A stretch of DNA of 47,351 nt, taken from NCBI GenBank assembly GCA_019752015.1, contig JAIEMQ010000074.1, positions 1 through 47,351 of the forward strand, given 5' to 3'. The stretch comes from Cyanobacteriota bacterium. Lineage in GTDB: Bacteria > Acidobacteriota > Vicinamibacteria > Vicinamibacterales > UBA2999. Below are positions 24,767 to 35,400 of the stretch, piece after piece; within the stretch, counting starts at the first letter, position 1; each line of letters begins with the position of its first letter. The notes under the pieces were generated by a model, which ran no database searches, was not told the DNA's origin, and was given only the letters and a program-made list of their open reading frames with translations. Both the position numbers and the translations under genes were made by a program.

Positions 24767-26296
24767 TTGACAGTCTCACGACCGGTACTCGGAATCGTCT
24801 ACGCCCTCGTCGCGGCGGTCTACCTTTTTGATCTCTCGAACGCTCCGGTGTACTTCGGGGGCGACGAAGCGCATTTTGCGGCGATCGGGCACTCGATCGC
24901 CAAGACCGGGCGCGCGCTGAACGGCGATCTCCTGCCGCTGTTCGTCAACCTCGCTGATCCGTTCGGCGAGCCGCCGATGTCGTGGGGCGACACTTACTAC
25001 CACCCGTTCCTGTTTTACCTTGATGCCGCCGTCATGACGGTACTGCCGCCGACGATTGCGGTGGCACGACTGCCGATCGCGATCATCGGCGGGTTGGTCT
25101 GTCCGCTCTTGTTGTACGCGGTGGCGCGCCGCATCATCGGCCAGCCGTTGCCCGCACTGATCGCGGCGATGGCGATGGCGCTGTCGCCGGTCTTTGTCAT
25201 CCTGAGCCGGCAGGCCCTTGACTACATCCTGCCGGTGCCGTTCGTGCTCGGGTGGTTGTGGTGTCTCGATAATTCGCTTCGCGCTCGCGAAGGAAAGCAC
25301 GCCGCATGGGCGGGTCTCGTCCTCGGCATCGGTTGTTACAGCTACATTGCCTCGTGGGGCGTCATGCCGATGCTGCTCGCGGTGTCGTGGGCGGTGTGGC
25401 TGCGCGCGGGACTCGGATGGCGGCCCCTGATCGTGTCCGGTATCGCGTTCGCGATTCCCGTCGCCATCGCCCCGCTCTGGATCGCGTTTCACCCGCAAAT
25501 GCTGCACGACACGTTAGCGCGATACTCGATGCCGCCCGACGTGCCCAAGACACCGTTCGTGCCGACGCTGGTCAGCCTGATCGATCCGGTGGTCTGGTTC
25601 GTTCGGGGCGGGCCGATCCCGACGACGGCGACGGCGCGATCCGGCGTGCTGCTCATCCCGGTCGCCGCCATGCTGGCCGCCGGCGCGATTGCGCTGGCAC
25701 GCGTGCGCGACTGGCGCGCCGCGGTGATCGTGGCAGGCGTGATCATCGGCCTGTTGCCGGCCGCGGCGAAAGGGGAGCCCGGCATGGTGCAGCGCGCCAT
25801 GTACGTGATGCCGTTTGTCGCGCTCGCGGCCGGATTTGGGTTCGCGTCGCTATGGCCATCGCGCGTGGGTCGCGCGTTCGCCGCGTTCATACTCGCCGGG
25901 TGCGTGGTGCAATTCGGCTATTTCTATTTCGACTTCAACACTCACTACAAATTCCGTTCGGCGTTCTACTACGACCCGGTGGCGTTTCGCGATGTCGCCG
26001 GAAACGTGATCCATCGCTTCGATGATGCGCCCCGGATCTACTTCACGACCGACGTTGACGACGCGAGCGTGAAGTGGCGGTTCTACACGACGCTCGAGGG
26101 ACGCACCGACTTGCTGACGCGGACGCGCTACGTAGGCCGGGACGATCGGCCTGACGCCGAGCCCGGCAGCGTGCTCGTGACCTACGACGATTCGGCGCGG
26201 ATCACAGTGCTGCAGGCCGCCGGGTGGGCGCCTCGGGCGTTGATCAAAGACGTCGACAATCGCCCGGCCGCGTGGATCCTGCGCAAGGAGAATTGA
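24767..26296 (+). CDS. Membrane glycosyltransferase, GT39/ArnT-like (GT-C fold)
   Basis: 509 residues with about ten hydrophobic segments. The first periplasmic loop contains [13 protein letters not shown], whose Asp-Glu is the catalytic-type motif of GT-C enzymes, and a Tyr-rich [12 protein letters not shown] segment. The C-terminal 120 residues are soluble ([15 protein letters not shown]). These enzymes use polyprenyl-phosphate sugars to modify lipids or proteins on the periplasmic face. The start is TTG at 24767. Translation with fumC is probably incidental. Confidence 0.78.
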   Translation: MTVSRPVLGIVYALVAAVYLFDLSNAPVYFGGDEAHFAAIGHSIAKTGRALNGDLLPLFVNLADPFGEPPMSWGDTYYHPFLFYLDAAVMTVLPPTIAVARLPIAIIGGLVCPLLLYAVARRIIGQPLPALIAAMAMALSPVFVILSRQALDYILPVPFVLGWLWCLDNSLRAREGKHAAWAGLVLGIGCYSYIASWGVMPMLLAVSWAVWLRAGLGWRPLIVSGIAFAIPVAIAPLWIAFHPQMLHDTLARYSMPPDVPKTPFVPTLVSLIDPVVWFVRGGPIPTTATARSGVLLIPVAAMLAAGAIALARVRDWRAAVIVAGVIIGLLPAAAKGEPGMVQRAMYVMPFVALAAGFGFASLWPSRVGRAFAAFILAGCVVQFGYFYFDFNTHYKFRSAFYYDPVAFRDVAGNVIHRFDDAPRIYFTTDVDDASVKWRFYTTLEGRTDLLTRTRYVGRDDRPDAEPGSVLVTYDDSARITVLQAAGWAPRALIKDVDNRPAAWILRKEN

Positions 26297-26327
26297 GGCG
26301 TATACTGGCGCGGTTATGGAGGCTGCC

Positions 26328-28298
26328 ATGCGCCGATCCTTGCTTCCTTTTGCCTTCACTTTTGCCTTCTGCCTTTTGCCTTCTGCCTTTCCAATCGCGC
26401 AGCAGGCCACGCTCGCGCCCGCCGAGCAGCAGCGCAGGAAAGATCTCGAAGCCAAACTCCAGGACATTGCCGTCGTCGAACGCCGCGTGATGATTCCGAT
26501 GAAAGACGGTGTGCGTCTGGCGACGGACATTTACCGGCCGAAGAAGGCGGCCGGCCGGGTGCCGATCATCTTCGTGAAGACGCCCTACAACTTCAACTTC
26601 TGGGACGTGCGCAACGGCGTGCCCGCAGACATGTCGCGCATCATCGAGGCGATCGAAAAGGGTTACGCCTACGTCGGACAGAACGAGCGCGGGCATTTTT
26701 TCTCCGAAGGGAACTACGACATCCTCGGCGCGCCGATCACCGACGGCTACGAAACGGTCGAGTACCTGACCAAGCAGCCGTGGTCGAACGGCAGACTTGG
26801 CACGACCGGATGCTCGTCGACGGCGGAATGGCAGCCGGCCGTCGCATCGCTCGGTCATCCCGGTTTCGCGGCGATGAACGTGCAGGGCTTCGGCGCCGGC
26901 GTCGGCAAGGTCGGACCGTACTGGGAGCAGGGCAACTGGTATCGCGGCGGCGCCATGCAGATGCTCTTCATCACGTGGATCTACGGCGAGCAGAACCAGG
27001 TTCGACCGATGTTCCCGCCCAACACGCCGCGCGAAGATCTGATCGCCGCGTCACGGCTGTTCGATCTCGCGCCGCGCATGCCTCCGGTCGATTGGGACAA
27101 GGCGCTGTGGCATCTGCCGACGCAGGACATCCTCAAGAGCGTGGGCGGCCCGCGCGGCATCTTCGCCGACAGGATGCCGGTCGAGACCGGCGGCATGATG
27201 CAGCAGCGCGAGCCCGCCTCCGACGCGTGGCGCAAGGGCGGCCTCTGGCACGACGACATGGCGCTGAACCTGCCCGGGTTGTGGTTCATGTCGTGGTACG
27301 ACGTGTCGGTCGGCCCGAACATCGAAATGTTCAATCACGTGCGCCGCACCGCGAAGGCGCCGTTCAAGGATCAGCAGTACGCGATCATCGCGCCGGTGGC
27401 GCACTGCGCCTACACGCGCGCGAGCGAGCACACCATCGTTGGTGAGCGCGACATGGGCGATGCGCGTCTCGACTACAACGACATCATGTATGCCTTCTTC
27501 GACAAATACCTGAAGGGCGAGGCGAACGATCGCATCGAGAAGATGGCCAGGGTCACCTACTACACGATGGGCAGCAACAGGTGGCAGACGTCGGATGTCT
27601 GGCCGCCTGCGGGCGCGCAGCCGATGACGTTCCATCTCGCCAGCGCCGGACGTGCCAACTCGCTGACCGGCGACGGCCAGTTGACCGCCGCGCCGCCGGA
27701 GACCGATCAACCGGACGTGTTCAGCTACGACCCGATGAATCCGGTGACGTCGTACGGCGGCAACGTGTGCTGCACCGGCAACGCGATCACCGCCGGCTCG
27801 TTCGATCAGCGCAAGATGGAATCGCGCAACGACATCCTGGTCTACACCTCGGAGCCGTTCAAGGACGGCCTCGAGCTGAGCGGCCCGATCGTGCCGACGC
27901 TGTACGTGTCGTCGGACGCGAAGGACACCGATTTCACGGTGAAGGTGCTTGACGTGTATCCGGACGGCCGCGCCTACAACCTCGATGAGTCGATTCAGCG
28001 CATGCGCTATCGCGACGGCTACGACAAGAAGGTGTGGATGGAAAAGGACAAGGTCTACAAGGTCACGCTCCAGCCGCTCACGACCAGCAATTATTTTGCG
28101 CCAGGCCATCGTCTGCGCATCGAAGTATCGAGCAGCAACTTCCCGCGCTTCGATCGCAACCTGAACACCGGCGGCAACAACTTCGACGAGTCGAAAGGCG
28201 TCGTCGCGCGCAACGCGGTTCATCATTCGAAGCAATATCCATCGAGCATCACGATCAGTGTGGTCAGGCCGTCAACGGCAACGGCCCGGCCACACTGA
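26328..28298 (+). CDS. CocE/NonD family secreted hydrolase (X-Pro dipeptidyl-peptidase-like)
   Basis: 656 residues from ATG 26328, chosen because GGAGG ends five bases before it; ATG 26316 is an alternative. A hydrophobic leader ([18 protein letters not shown]) ends near IAQQ. The alpha/beta-hydrolase domain starts at [19 protein letters not shown]. Around the nucleophile it reads [13 protein letters not shown], where the family has GxSYxG; the Ser-Ser of this motif is the likely nucleophile region but the local sequence is unusual. [11 protein letters not shown] probably holds the catalytic His. The C-terminal jelly-roll ([39 protein letters not shown]) is standard. Substrates range from prolyl peptides to acyl esters. 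Confidence 0.85.
   Translation: MRRSLLPFAFTFAFCLLPSAFPIAQQATLAPAEQQRRKDLEAKLQDIAVVERRVMIPMKDGVRLATDIYRPKKAAGRVPIIFVKTPYNFNFWDVRNGVPADMSRIIEAIEKGYAYVGQNERGHFFSEGNYDILGAPITDGYETVEYLTKQPWSNGRLGTTGCSSTAEWQPAVASLGHPGFAAMNVQGFGAGVGKVGPYWEQGNWYRGGAMQMLFITWIYGEQNQVRPMFPPNTPREDLIAASRLFDLAPRMPPVDWDKALWHLPTQDILKSVGGPRGIFADRMPVETGGMMQQREPASDAWRKGGLWHDDMALNLPGLWFMSWYDVSVGPNIEMFNHVRRTAKAPFKDQQYAIIAPVAHCAYTRASEHTIVGERDMGDARLDYNDIMYAFFDKYLKGEANDRIEKMARVTYYTMGSNRWQTSDVWPPAGAQPMTFHLASAGRANSLTGDGQLTAAPPETDQPDVFSYDPMNPVTSYGGNVCCTGNAITAGSFDQRKMESRNDILVYTSEPFKDGLELSGPIVPTLYVSSDAKDTDFTVKVLDVYPDGRAYNLDESIQRMRYRDGYDKKVWMEKDKVYKVTLQPLTTSNYFAPGHRLRIEVSSSNFPRFDRNLNTGGNNFDESKGVVARNAVHHSKQYPSSITISVVRPSTATARPH
26344..26392. 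repeat. Pyrimidine-rich tandem word (CCTTTTGCCTTCT) within a signal-peptide coding region
   Basis: Words CCTTTTGCCTTC, ACTTTTGCCTTCTG, CCTTTTGCCTTCTG and CCTTTCC follow one another. Read in frame they provide the Leu/Phe/Pro-rich hydrophobic core of the CocE hydrolase leader. Other simple tandem words lie at gene borders at 31755-31794 and 32236-32292. Confidence 0.6.
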
Positions 28299-28306
28299 AG
28301 AGGGCA

Positions 28307-31186
28307 CTAGCTGGACATCACTTGCCGGATGTGCGCGAGCAGGGCGCTGTCGTGGAGGTGCTCTCGCAGGATCTGCAGCACCCACGCCAGCGTCGCGATG
28401 CCGCGATCGTGCGGCACGAGCACCATCCTCGAGACGGTGGTCGACAGGCCGGTCACGCTGTCCGTGGCGCGATAGGTCACCGTGTAGATCCGTCCCGGTC
28501 CGTGCGGGCTTTTTTCCGCGCGCAGCTGGAACGCCCGATCGTCGGTGCCGACGGTGGCCTTCTTGATGTCGCCGGTCTCGTCCGGATCGCTGCTGGTAAT
28601 GCTGACCAGCGTCACGGTGGTGGCATGGCCGTTCGGGCTCGTCGCGACGATCGTCGCGTTGACGTTGACGAGCTTGTTGTTTGCCGGCCAGAGGATCGTC
28701 GGCGACAGCCGCACCGAGATCGTCGGCGGCACCGCGGGGATCGCCTGCACCGTCGCCGTCAGGTTGATCGCCTGGCCGCAGATGGCGTCGACGCTGAAAG
28801 TTGACGGCGTGATCGTATAGCCGTTCGGTACGGATAACTCGATTCGGTACAGTCCCTCGGGGATGTCGCCGAGTTCGAACGGACCGAATGGCACGTCGCC
28901 CGAGCCTGCCGGGTCTCCTGTCGTCCGGTCGAACGCTTCCAGTTGCACGGTGCTGAAGGGCACGCTGCCCACCGCGGTAAAGTTCGTGCTCAACGCTACG
29001 CATTCCCCGCCGCCGTTGTCCTGTACCTCGATGTGGAACGTTCGTGTTGTCGTCGCGCTTGTCGACGTGTTCGTGACGGTCACGGTGACGGCGTAAACGC
29101 CAGGCGAGCTGTAAGCGTGATTGAAGGAGAACCAGCCCTGCGTGCCCGGACCTCCGCCACACGGAGCCGGAGGCGGCGAGTACGGCGTCACTTCGTCGCC
29201 ACCGCCCTCGCCATAATTGATCGTCACTTCCCACGGACCGGCGCCATTCTGACCGAACGTGCCGCATCCCCAATTCGCCTGGCCGACCTGTGTAAACGTG
29301 GCGGGACCCGGAGGGTTGGTGGGGTCGGTGGGAATGCCGAGGAAGATCATGGATCCTCCGCCGCCGCCGCCCGCGTTCACGGTGAGGAGCCCGTTTGAAG
29401 CACTCTCGACGGTGACCAGGCGGGCGCTGATCGTCGCGGTGCCGACGGCCACACCCTGCACGCCGCCGTTGTTGCTGTTATTGATCCGCCCGACCGCGCT
29501 GTCGCTGCTCCACCACGTGGCTTCCGGTGGCCGATTCGCCGACAAGGTGCGAACCGCCGTCTGGTCAGGGAGCATCCCGCCGGCGGCGAACAGCCGCCCG
29601 TCGAGCACGGCGAGGGCGAATTGGTTGTTCACTGGTAACGGCATCGAGGTCGCCGGCACCAGCCATGCATCCAGCGCGGGGTTGTAGATCTTGACGGTGA
29701 TGGGCGAGCCGCCGACGGCATAGATCAGGCCGTTGAGCGCGACGGCCTCGTGCGACCCTCCGCCATTGGGCATCGGCGCCTTCAGGGTCCACGTCCCAGT
29801 GGGCCCAGTGGTGGGGTCGAACGCCTCGACCGAGCCGATTCCGTCGCCGCCGATCGCGTAGAGGATGCCGTTGACCGCGGCAGCGGCGGGGAAGCGGCGC
29901 GCCATAAGCATTGGCGCTTTCGTGGTCCAGTTGCTGCCGTCGTACGCTTCGACCGTGGTCAGGGGCATCGGCGGTTCCCCCCCGGCGGAGGGATCGCCAC
30001 CCACCACGTAGATGGTGCTGCCGATCACCGCCGCGGCCATGTTGGCGCGTCCTCCAGCCGGCATCGGTGCAGCGTCCGACCACGCATTGGTCGATGGATC
30101 GTAGAACTCCACGGAATCCACGGTGCCGCCGCCCGTGGTGTGTCCGCCGATCGCGTAGATCTTGCCGTTCAGGACCACGCTGGCGAGCCCTTCGCGAGGA
30201 ATCGTCATCGGCCGGCGAGCCGTCCACGCCTGGTCGAATTGCGAGACCAGCGTGGCCTCCGGGTTGAAGATTTCGACGGTGTTCAGCGGCGCGAACGGAC
30301 AACCCGATCCTGGCGAAGCACACACGCCATCGGCGCCACCGATGGCGTACAACCGATCGTCGACGGTCGCGGCCGCCAGCGAAAAGCGCGCGACGTCCAT
30401 CGGCACATGGCTCTGCCACGGCGAGTTGCCGTTGAAACCGTAGCGCGTCATGCCGTTCGCAAATGTGGCCTGCGCGTTGAAGAACGCGCTGCCGCCGACA
30501 CTCGTGGTCGCGGTACTCGGTGTGATCGCCACCGACGTCACCGCGGAGAACGAGGCATCGAGGGTGCTGTTGTTCGACAGCGTGAAGCTGCAGATTTCCG
30601 TGCCGGCACAGCCGGCGGCGTCGCTGGTTCCGCCCGAGAAGCCGGCGAAGATGTTGCCGGGCAGCGAGCGGCCCTCGAGCCGCACGACTGAACCCGCGCC
30701 GTAATAGGTGGTGCAGCCGCTCCATCCAAGCTCGAAGTTCTGGCACTGGTTGTTGTCGGTGCCGACATTGCCTTTGCCGTCTCCCAGCAAGCCGATGGTC
30801 AGCGAGGGATATGGCCCTCCGCCGGAATTGAACGTAGCGGTGATGGAGCTGTCGCCGTTGAGGGTGAACACGCACGTGCTCGTCGCGCATGACACGGCAT
30901 CGCCCGTTCCGCTGTTGAAGATACCGGGTGTGCTGGGCGAATTCGCCGTGATGCGCAGAGGCGTTCCGACCGGATATGTGAAGGTACACGGAGCGCCGCC
31001 ACCGCCGCCGCCCGCGTTCGGGTTGCAGACGTTGCCGACCGGCTGAACACCGACCGCGCCGGAGACGTTACCGTCGTTCGTGATCGTGAGCGTCGCCGTC
31101 GGAGTCTGGGCGTCGACCGCGCCATAGAAGGCACTGACGGCCAATGCGAAAACACCAAGAGCGCGTTTGAAGTTTTCGTGCATCAT
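28307..31186 (-). CDS. Large secreted Kelch-repeat protein with PKD-like and C-terminal beta domains
   Basis: About 959 residues from the paired ATGs 31186/31183, where an AGGA lies eight bases upstream; the frame continues open upstream without conserved sequence. After a leader (LGVFALAVSAFYGAVDAQ) come Gly/Cys-containing beta segments, then at least five Kelch motifs (DRLYAIGGADG, GKIYAIGGHTTGGG, STIYVVGGDPSAGG, GILYAIGGDG, GLIYAVGGSP), a DGRLFAAGG repeat, a PKD-like domain (FNHAYSSPGVYAVTVTVTN) and a terminal unit beginning LSPTILWPANNKLVNVN. Kelch repeats build a beta-propeller used for carbohydrate or protein contacts. It is probably a surface adhesin or sugar-binding protein; no enzyme motif is seen. 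Confidence 0.82.
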   Translation of the reverse strand: MMHENFKRALGVFALAVSAFYGAVDAQTPTATLTITNDGNVSGAVGVQPVGNVCNPNAGGGGGGAPCTFTYPVGTPLRITANSPSTPGIFNSGTGDAVSCATSTCVFTLNGDSSITATFNSGGGPYPSLTIGLLGDGKGNVGTDNNQCQNFELGWSGCTTYYGAGSVVRLEGRSLPGNIFAGFSGGTSDAAGCAGTEICSFTLSNNSTLDASFSAVTSVAITPSTATTSVGGSAFFNAQATFANGMTRYGFNGNSPWQSHVPMDVARFSLAAATVDDRLYAIGGADGVCASPGSGCPFAPLNTVEIFNPEATLVSQFDQAWTARRPMTIPREGLASVVLNGKIYAIGGHTTGGGTVDSVEFYDPSTNAWSDAAPMPAGGRANMAAAVIGSTIYVVGGDPSAGGEPPMPLTTVEAYDGSNWTTKAPMLMARRFPAAAAVNGILYAIGGDGIGSVEAFDPTTGPTGTWTLKAPMPNGGGSHEAVALNGLIYAVGGSPITVKIYNPALDAWLVPATSMPLPVNNQFALAVLDGRLFAAGGMLPDQTAVRTLSANRPPEATWWSSDSAVGRINNSNNGGVQGVAVGTATISARLVTVESASNGLLTVNAGGGGGGSMIFLGIPTDPTNPPGPATFTQVGQANWGCGTFGQNGAGPWEVTINYGEGGGDEVTPYSPPPAPCGGGPGTQGWFSFNHAYSSPGVYAVTVTVTNTSTSATTTRTFHIEVQDNGGGECVALSTNFTAVGSVPFSTVQLEAFDRTTGDPAGSGDVPFGPFELGDIPEGLYRIELSVPNGYTITPSTFSVDAICGQAINLTATVQAIPAVPPTISVRLSPTILWPANNKLVNVNATIVATSPNGHATTVTLVSITSSDPDETGDIKKATVGTDDRAFQLRAEKSPHGPGRIYTVTYRATDSVTGLSTTVSRMVLVPHDRGIATLAWVLQILREHLHDSALLAHIRQVMSS

Positions 31187-31280
31187 CGGGGGGATCCTTT
31201 CGCGTTGCGGGCATCTATTCGGCAAACCCAGCCATTCATAGGTACCAAGCGACACCATTCGCGTAAGATCTCGCTTCGAC

Positions 31281-31754
31281 ATGAAGGAGACATTCGCTAT
31301 GACGGAGAACAGACGTGAGTTCCTTTTGGCCAGCATGATAGGGATTGCCGGTTCGTGTTTCGCCCCGTGTACCGGGGATGCGGCGCCGTCTACTGAACTC
31401 CAGGCGCAGCCCGTCAACGCTTCGCGGCCGGTCGCGACGAAGGACGCGCCGGCCGTCAACCTTGACGGCTGGCAGATGACGGCAACGGAAATCACCATTC
31501 CTGCCGGCGCGCCGCCGGGACGGAAGCATCGTCATCCTGGATTTGTGATCGGCTACGTGCTCGAAGGGCAGTACAGCTTCGCGGTCAACGATCAGGCACC
31601 GAAGGTCGTCAAAGCCGGCGAGATGTTCTTCGAATCGTTCGACGCGCCGGGCGAAGTGCATTCGGCGTCCGGCAACGCGAGCGGCACGCAACCGGTAAGG
31701 TTTCTGGCAATTGTGTTCACGAAGAAGGGTGATCCGATTACGATTCCCGGATGA
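31281..31754 (+). CDS. Secreted cupin-domain protein
   Basis: 157 residues with a twin-arginine-type leader (NRREFLLASMIGIAGS). The single cupin domain has the first motif GRKHRHPGFVIGYVLEGQYSF (His-rich, metal-binding) and the second as PKVVKAGEMFFESFDAPGEVHSA. ATG 31299 (MTENRREF) is a reasonable alternative start. Small cupins act as metal-dependent enzymes or sensors; the substrate is unknown. Divergent from the Kelch protein gene with 94 bases between starts. Confidence 0.82.
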   Translation: MKETFAMTENRREFLLASMIGIAGSCFAPCTGDAAPSTELQAQPVNASRPVATKDAPAVNLDGWQMTATEITIPAGAPPGRKHRHPGFVIGYVLEGQYSFAVNDQAPKVVKAGEMFFESFDAPGEVHSASGNASGTQPVRFLAIVFTKKGDPITIPG

Positions 31755-31794
31755 ATCTGTTGATCTGTTGATCTGTTGATCTGTTGATCTGTTG
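31755..31794. repeat. Five perfect tandem copies of ATCTGTTG
   Basis: The 8-bp unit ATCTGTTG repeats five times from the cupin stop codon onward and ends where the open frame of a TonB receptor fragment begins. No other copies are seen nearby. The position at a deletion junction suggests slippage or repeat-mediated loss. Confidence 0.9.
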
Positions 31795-32165
31795 GCACGT
31801 ATCAAGCGCCGTTCGGCCTGCGCTTCTTACCGCTGGTTCGCCACCAGGCGGGCGCGAACTTCTCGCGCCAGCTGACGGTCGGTGCCGGCGCGGCGACGGC
31901 GGCGGGCGCGATCGTCAGCGGCACGATCAACGTCGAGGCATTCGACGCGCGCCGTCACGACAACATCACCGTCGTCGATCTGCGGATCGATCGCGGCTTC
32001 AGTCTCGGCAACAACGTGCGGCTGCGCGGCTTCCTCGATCTGTTCAACCTGACGAACAGCAACGCGGCGGAATCGCGCACGATCACCACCGGCACGGCGT
32101 TCCTGCGTCCGACCGCGGTGCTGGCGCCGCGCACGGCCCGCATCGGCGCGCGCCTGTCGTTTTGA
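31788..32165 (+). pseudogene. C-terminal remnant of a TonB-dependent receptor
   Basis: The frame is open from just after the 8-bp repeats to TGA 32163-32165 but has no suitable start. It encodes about 125 residues that look like the last strands of a receptor barrel: TYQAPFGLRFLPLVRHQAGANF, split here as APFGLRFLP and RHQAGANFSRQLTV, then DLRIDRGFSLGNN, LRGFLDLFNLTNSNAAES and a terminal GARLSF with the required final Phe. The N-terminal 700 or more residues are missing. A complete receptor of a similar type follows at 32441, so this may be the tail of a former tandem duplicate. Confidence 0.75.
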
Positions 32166-32182
32166 AATAACAAAGAATGGAA

Positions 32183-32292
32183 GAACGAAGAACAAACGGG
32201 TCGCCATCCCACACGGGGTGCCGCCCTTTTTTGTTTTTCGTTCTTTGTTCTTCGTTCTTTGTTCTTCGTTCTTCGTTCTTTGTTCTTTCTGC
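32183..32292. repeat. 14-bp tandem/inverted repeat block (TTTGTTCTTCGTTC)
   Basis: TTTGTTCTTCGTTC occurs twice in tandem (32244-32257, 32258-32271), with degenerate flanking copies up to 32292. Its exact reverse complement lies at 32183-32196, so RNA or single strands can form a 14-bp stem. The block fills most of the gap between the receptor remnant and the next receptor; a run of six T at 32227-32232 inside it could help stop transcription. Confidence 0.75.
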
Positions 32293-32440
32293 CTCTGCGG
32301 TTACATTCATTGACAATCCAGGGGTCTACACGGTAGGTTGGCCCCGCCTGATAGCCGCTGGTCACTGACCGGTGGTTATTCGTCCCCATTTGGCGGCTGC
32401 TCACACAGGCACGCAGACGTCTTGATCGAGGGCTACCCGC

Positions 32441-35400
32441 GTGGCACGACGATCCTTTGCAGCAATCTCGGCTCTGCTCCTCTCGTTGCTGGTTTCCGTT
32501 CCGGCCTTCGGACAGGGTGGCGTGACTTCCACCATCTCCGGCGTCGTCTCCGACAACAGTGGCGCCGTCGTTCCCGGCGCCGCGGTCGTCGCCCTGCATC
32601 GCGCCACCGGCGTGTCGCAGGAGAGCATCACCAACAGCGACGGCACGTTCGCGTTTCCGAGCATGAACCCCGGCACTTACACGGTGACCATTTCACTGAC
32701 CGGTTTCCGGACCGTGGTCATCAATGACGTCGTGCTCACGTCCGGCGCGCCCGCGAACCTTCGAGCGACGCTCGAGGTGGGCGGCCTCACCGAGCAGGTC
32801 ACCGTCACGTCAACGTCCGAGATCGTGCAGACGATTTCATCGACGGTGTCGTCGACGATCAACACCAACCAGATTACCAAGCTGCCGCTGACGAGCCGCA
32901 GCGCGATGGACTTCGTCAACTTCCTGCCCGGCGTCTCGACGCCGGCCGGCAACCGCGACGCCACGATCAACGGCCTGCCGCGCGGCATGATCAACATCAC
33001 GCTCGACGGCGTCAACATCCAGGACAACACGCTGCGCTCGACCGACGGCTTCTTTGCGATCGTCAGCCCGCGCCTCGACTCGGTCGAAGAGGTGACGGTG
33101 ACGACGGCGTCGCAGGGTGCCGGCGATGCCGGCTCCGGCGCGGTCCAGGTCAAGTTCGTCACCCGTTCAGGGACCAACCAGTTGACTGGCAGCGGCTACT
33201 ACTACTATCGGAGCGACAAGCTGAACGCCAACACCTGGTTCAACAACCGCAACGGCGTCGACAAGGCGAAGCTGAAGCAGAACCAGCCGGGCTTCCGCAT
33301 CGGCGGTCCGATTGTGATACCCGGATTGTTCGACGGCCGCAACAAGGCGTTCTTCTTCGTCAACTATGAAGAGTTCCGGCAGCCGAGCGACACCACCCGC
33401 AACCGCACCCTCCTCAATCCGGCCGCGGTGGCCGGCAATTTCAGCTATACCGCCGGTGGCGTCACGCAGACGGTGAACGTGCTGCAACTGGCCGCCGCCG
33501 GCGGACAGTTGTCCACCGTCGATCCGACCATCGGCAAACTGCTCGGCGACATTCTCGCGGCGACGCGCGGCGGGTCGTTGAGCGTCATCGATCCGAACCT
33601 GGATCGGTTTTCGTTCAATGTGCCGGTGAAGACGATGCGCCGGTTTCCGACTTTCAAGCTGGACTACCAGTTGAATCAGGCGCATCGCGCCTCGTTTGCG
33701 TACAACTATCAGAAGTTCACCGACTACCCGGATACGTTAAACAACTTCGACGCGAGCTTTCCGGGTTTTCCGGTGGCCGCCGGGCAGCAATCCATCCGCC
33801 TCGGGTGGAGCGCGCCGGTGCGATCGGTGCTGCGTCAGAACCTCGTCAACGAGGCGCGCGTCGGCTACAGCGGCGCACCGGTGCGGTTCTTCGACGAGCT
33901 CAATGTCGGCATGTTCACCGGAACACTGGCGCCGCAAGCCGGTTACGCGGTGATTTTCCCAACCATCAATTCGACCCTGACGAACCCCGGGCCGACGCCG
34001 TCGCCGCAGTCGCGCAACGCCAACAGCCTGGTGTTCGGCGACACGTTGACCTGGTTGAAAGGCGCGCATAGCTTCAACCTCGGCGGGGCGTTCACGCGGT
34101 ACGATACCTGGGCCGTGAACTCGATGCTCGTGCCGCAGCTCCGCTTCGGCGTTCTCAGCTCGGATCCGGCGTCGCCGCTGTTCAACGCGGCCAATTTCCC
34201 GGGCGCATCGGCCACCAACATCACCGCGGCGTCGAACCTCTACGCGCTGCTGACCGGCCGCATCAACCAGATCGCCGGTGATGCGCGCATCAACGAGCAG
34301 ACCGGCGAATACGAGTGGGTCGGCGCCGGCCGCCAGAGCGGCCGCCTCCAGGAAGCCGGCATCTTCCTGCAGGACTCATGGCGCCTCAGGCCAAACCTGT
34401 CGCTCAACGCCGGCGTCCGCTACGACGTCCAACTGCCATTCACGCCTCTGAACAGCCTGTATTCGTACGCGACCGTGGATGATTTGTGCGGCGTCTCCGG
34501 CGCCAACAACGGCAACCGCTGCAACTTGTTTCAGCCGGGTGTGATGCCGGGGACCAAGCCGACCTTCAAACAGCTGACGGCCGGCACCGCCACTTACGCC
34601 ACCGATCGCAACAACATCGCGCCGAGCCTTGGCTTCGCCTGGACACCAGCGCGTCGCGGCGGCATGCTGGGCACCTTGATGGGACGCGACGGTGATTTCG
34701 TCCTGCGCGGCGGCTACACGCGCTCGTACAGCCGTCCCGGCCTCAGCGACTTCACCGGCATCTACAACGCCAACCCCGGCATCCGCATCGTCCTCAACCG
34801 TGATGAGGCCACCGGCAACCTTGGTCCGACGCCGCTGCTGCTGCGCAACACCAGCCAGTTGACGCCGCCGGCGTTTGCCAGCAAACCTGTCTATCCCATG
34901 ACCGACGTCATCACGCAGGACGTCAGCGTGCTCGACCCACGTCTCAAGGTTCCGAGCGCGGATTCGTGGTCGGTGGGTGTGCAACGCAGCGTCGGCGCCA
35001 ACATGGCGCTCGAAGTGCGCTACGTCGGCACCCGCGGCCGTGATTCATGGCGGACGACCACTGACGGCAACAATGGCAACAACAATGCCGGCTCACTGAA
35101 TTTCAACGAGTTCAACATCTTCGAGAACGGCTTCGTCAACGAGTTCCGGCTGGCACAGGCCAACCTGCAGTCCAATATCGCGGCCGGCCGGGGCGCCACC
35201 TTCGCCTACACGGGCGCCGCCGGCACGTCGCCGCTGCCGACGTTTGCGGCGTTCTTCAACGGCGTCAGTGCCGCGAATGCCGGCAATGCGGCGCTCTACA
35301 CGGGTACCAGCTGGAGCAACCAGGCGTTTCTGAATTTCCTGGCCGCCCGCAATCCCAATCCGTTCGGCTTCGCATCGGCAGGCACCAACGGCCTGATGGG

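Noticed and set aside
31755-31794. Tandem ATCTGTTG array as a CRISPR
   Set aside because: The 8-bp units are directly adjacent, without spacers.
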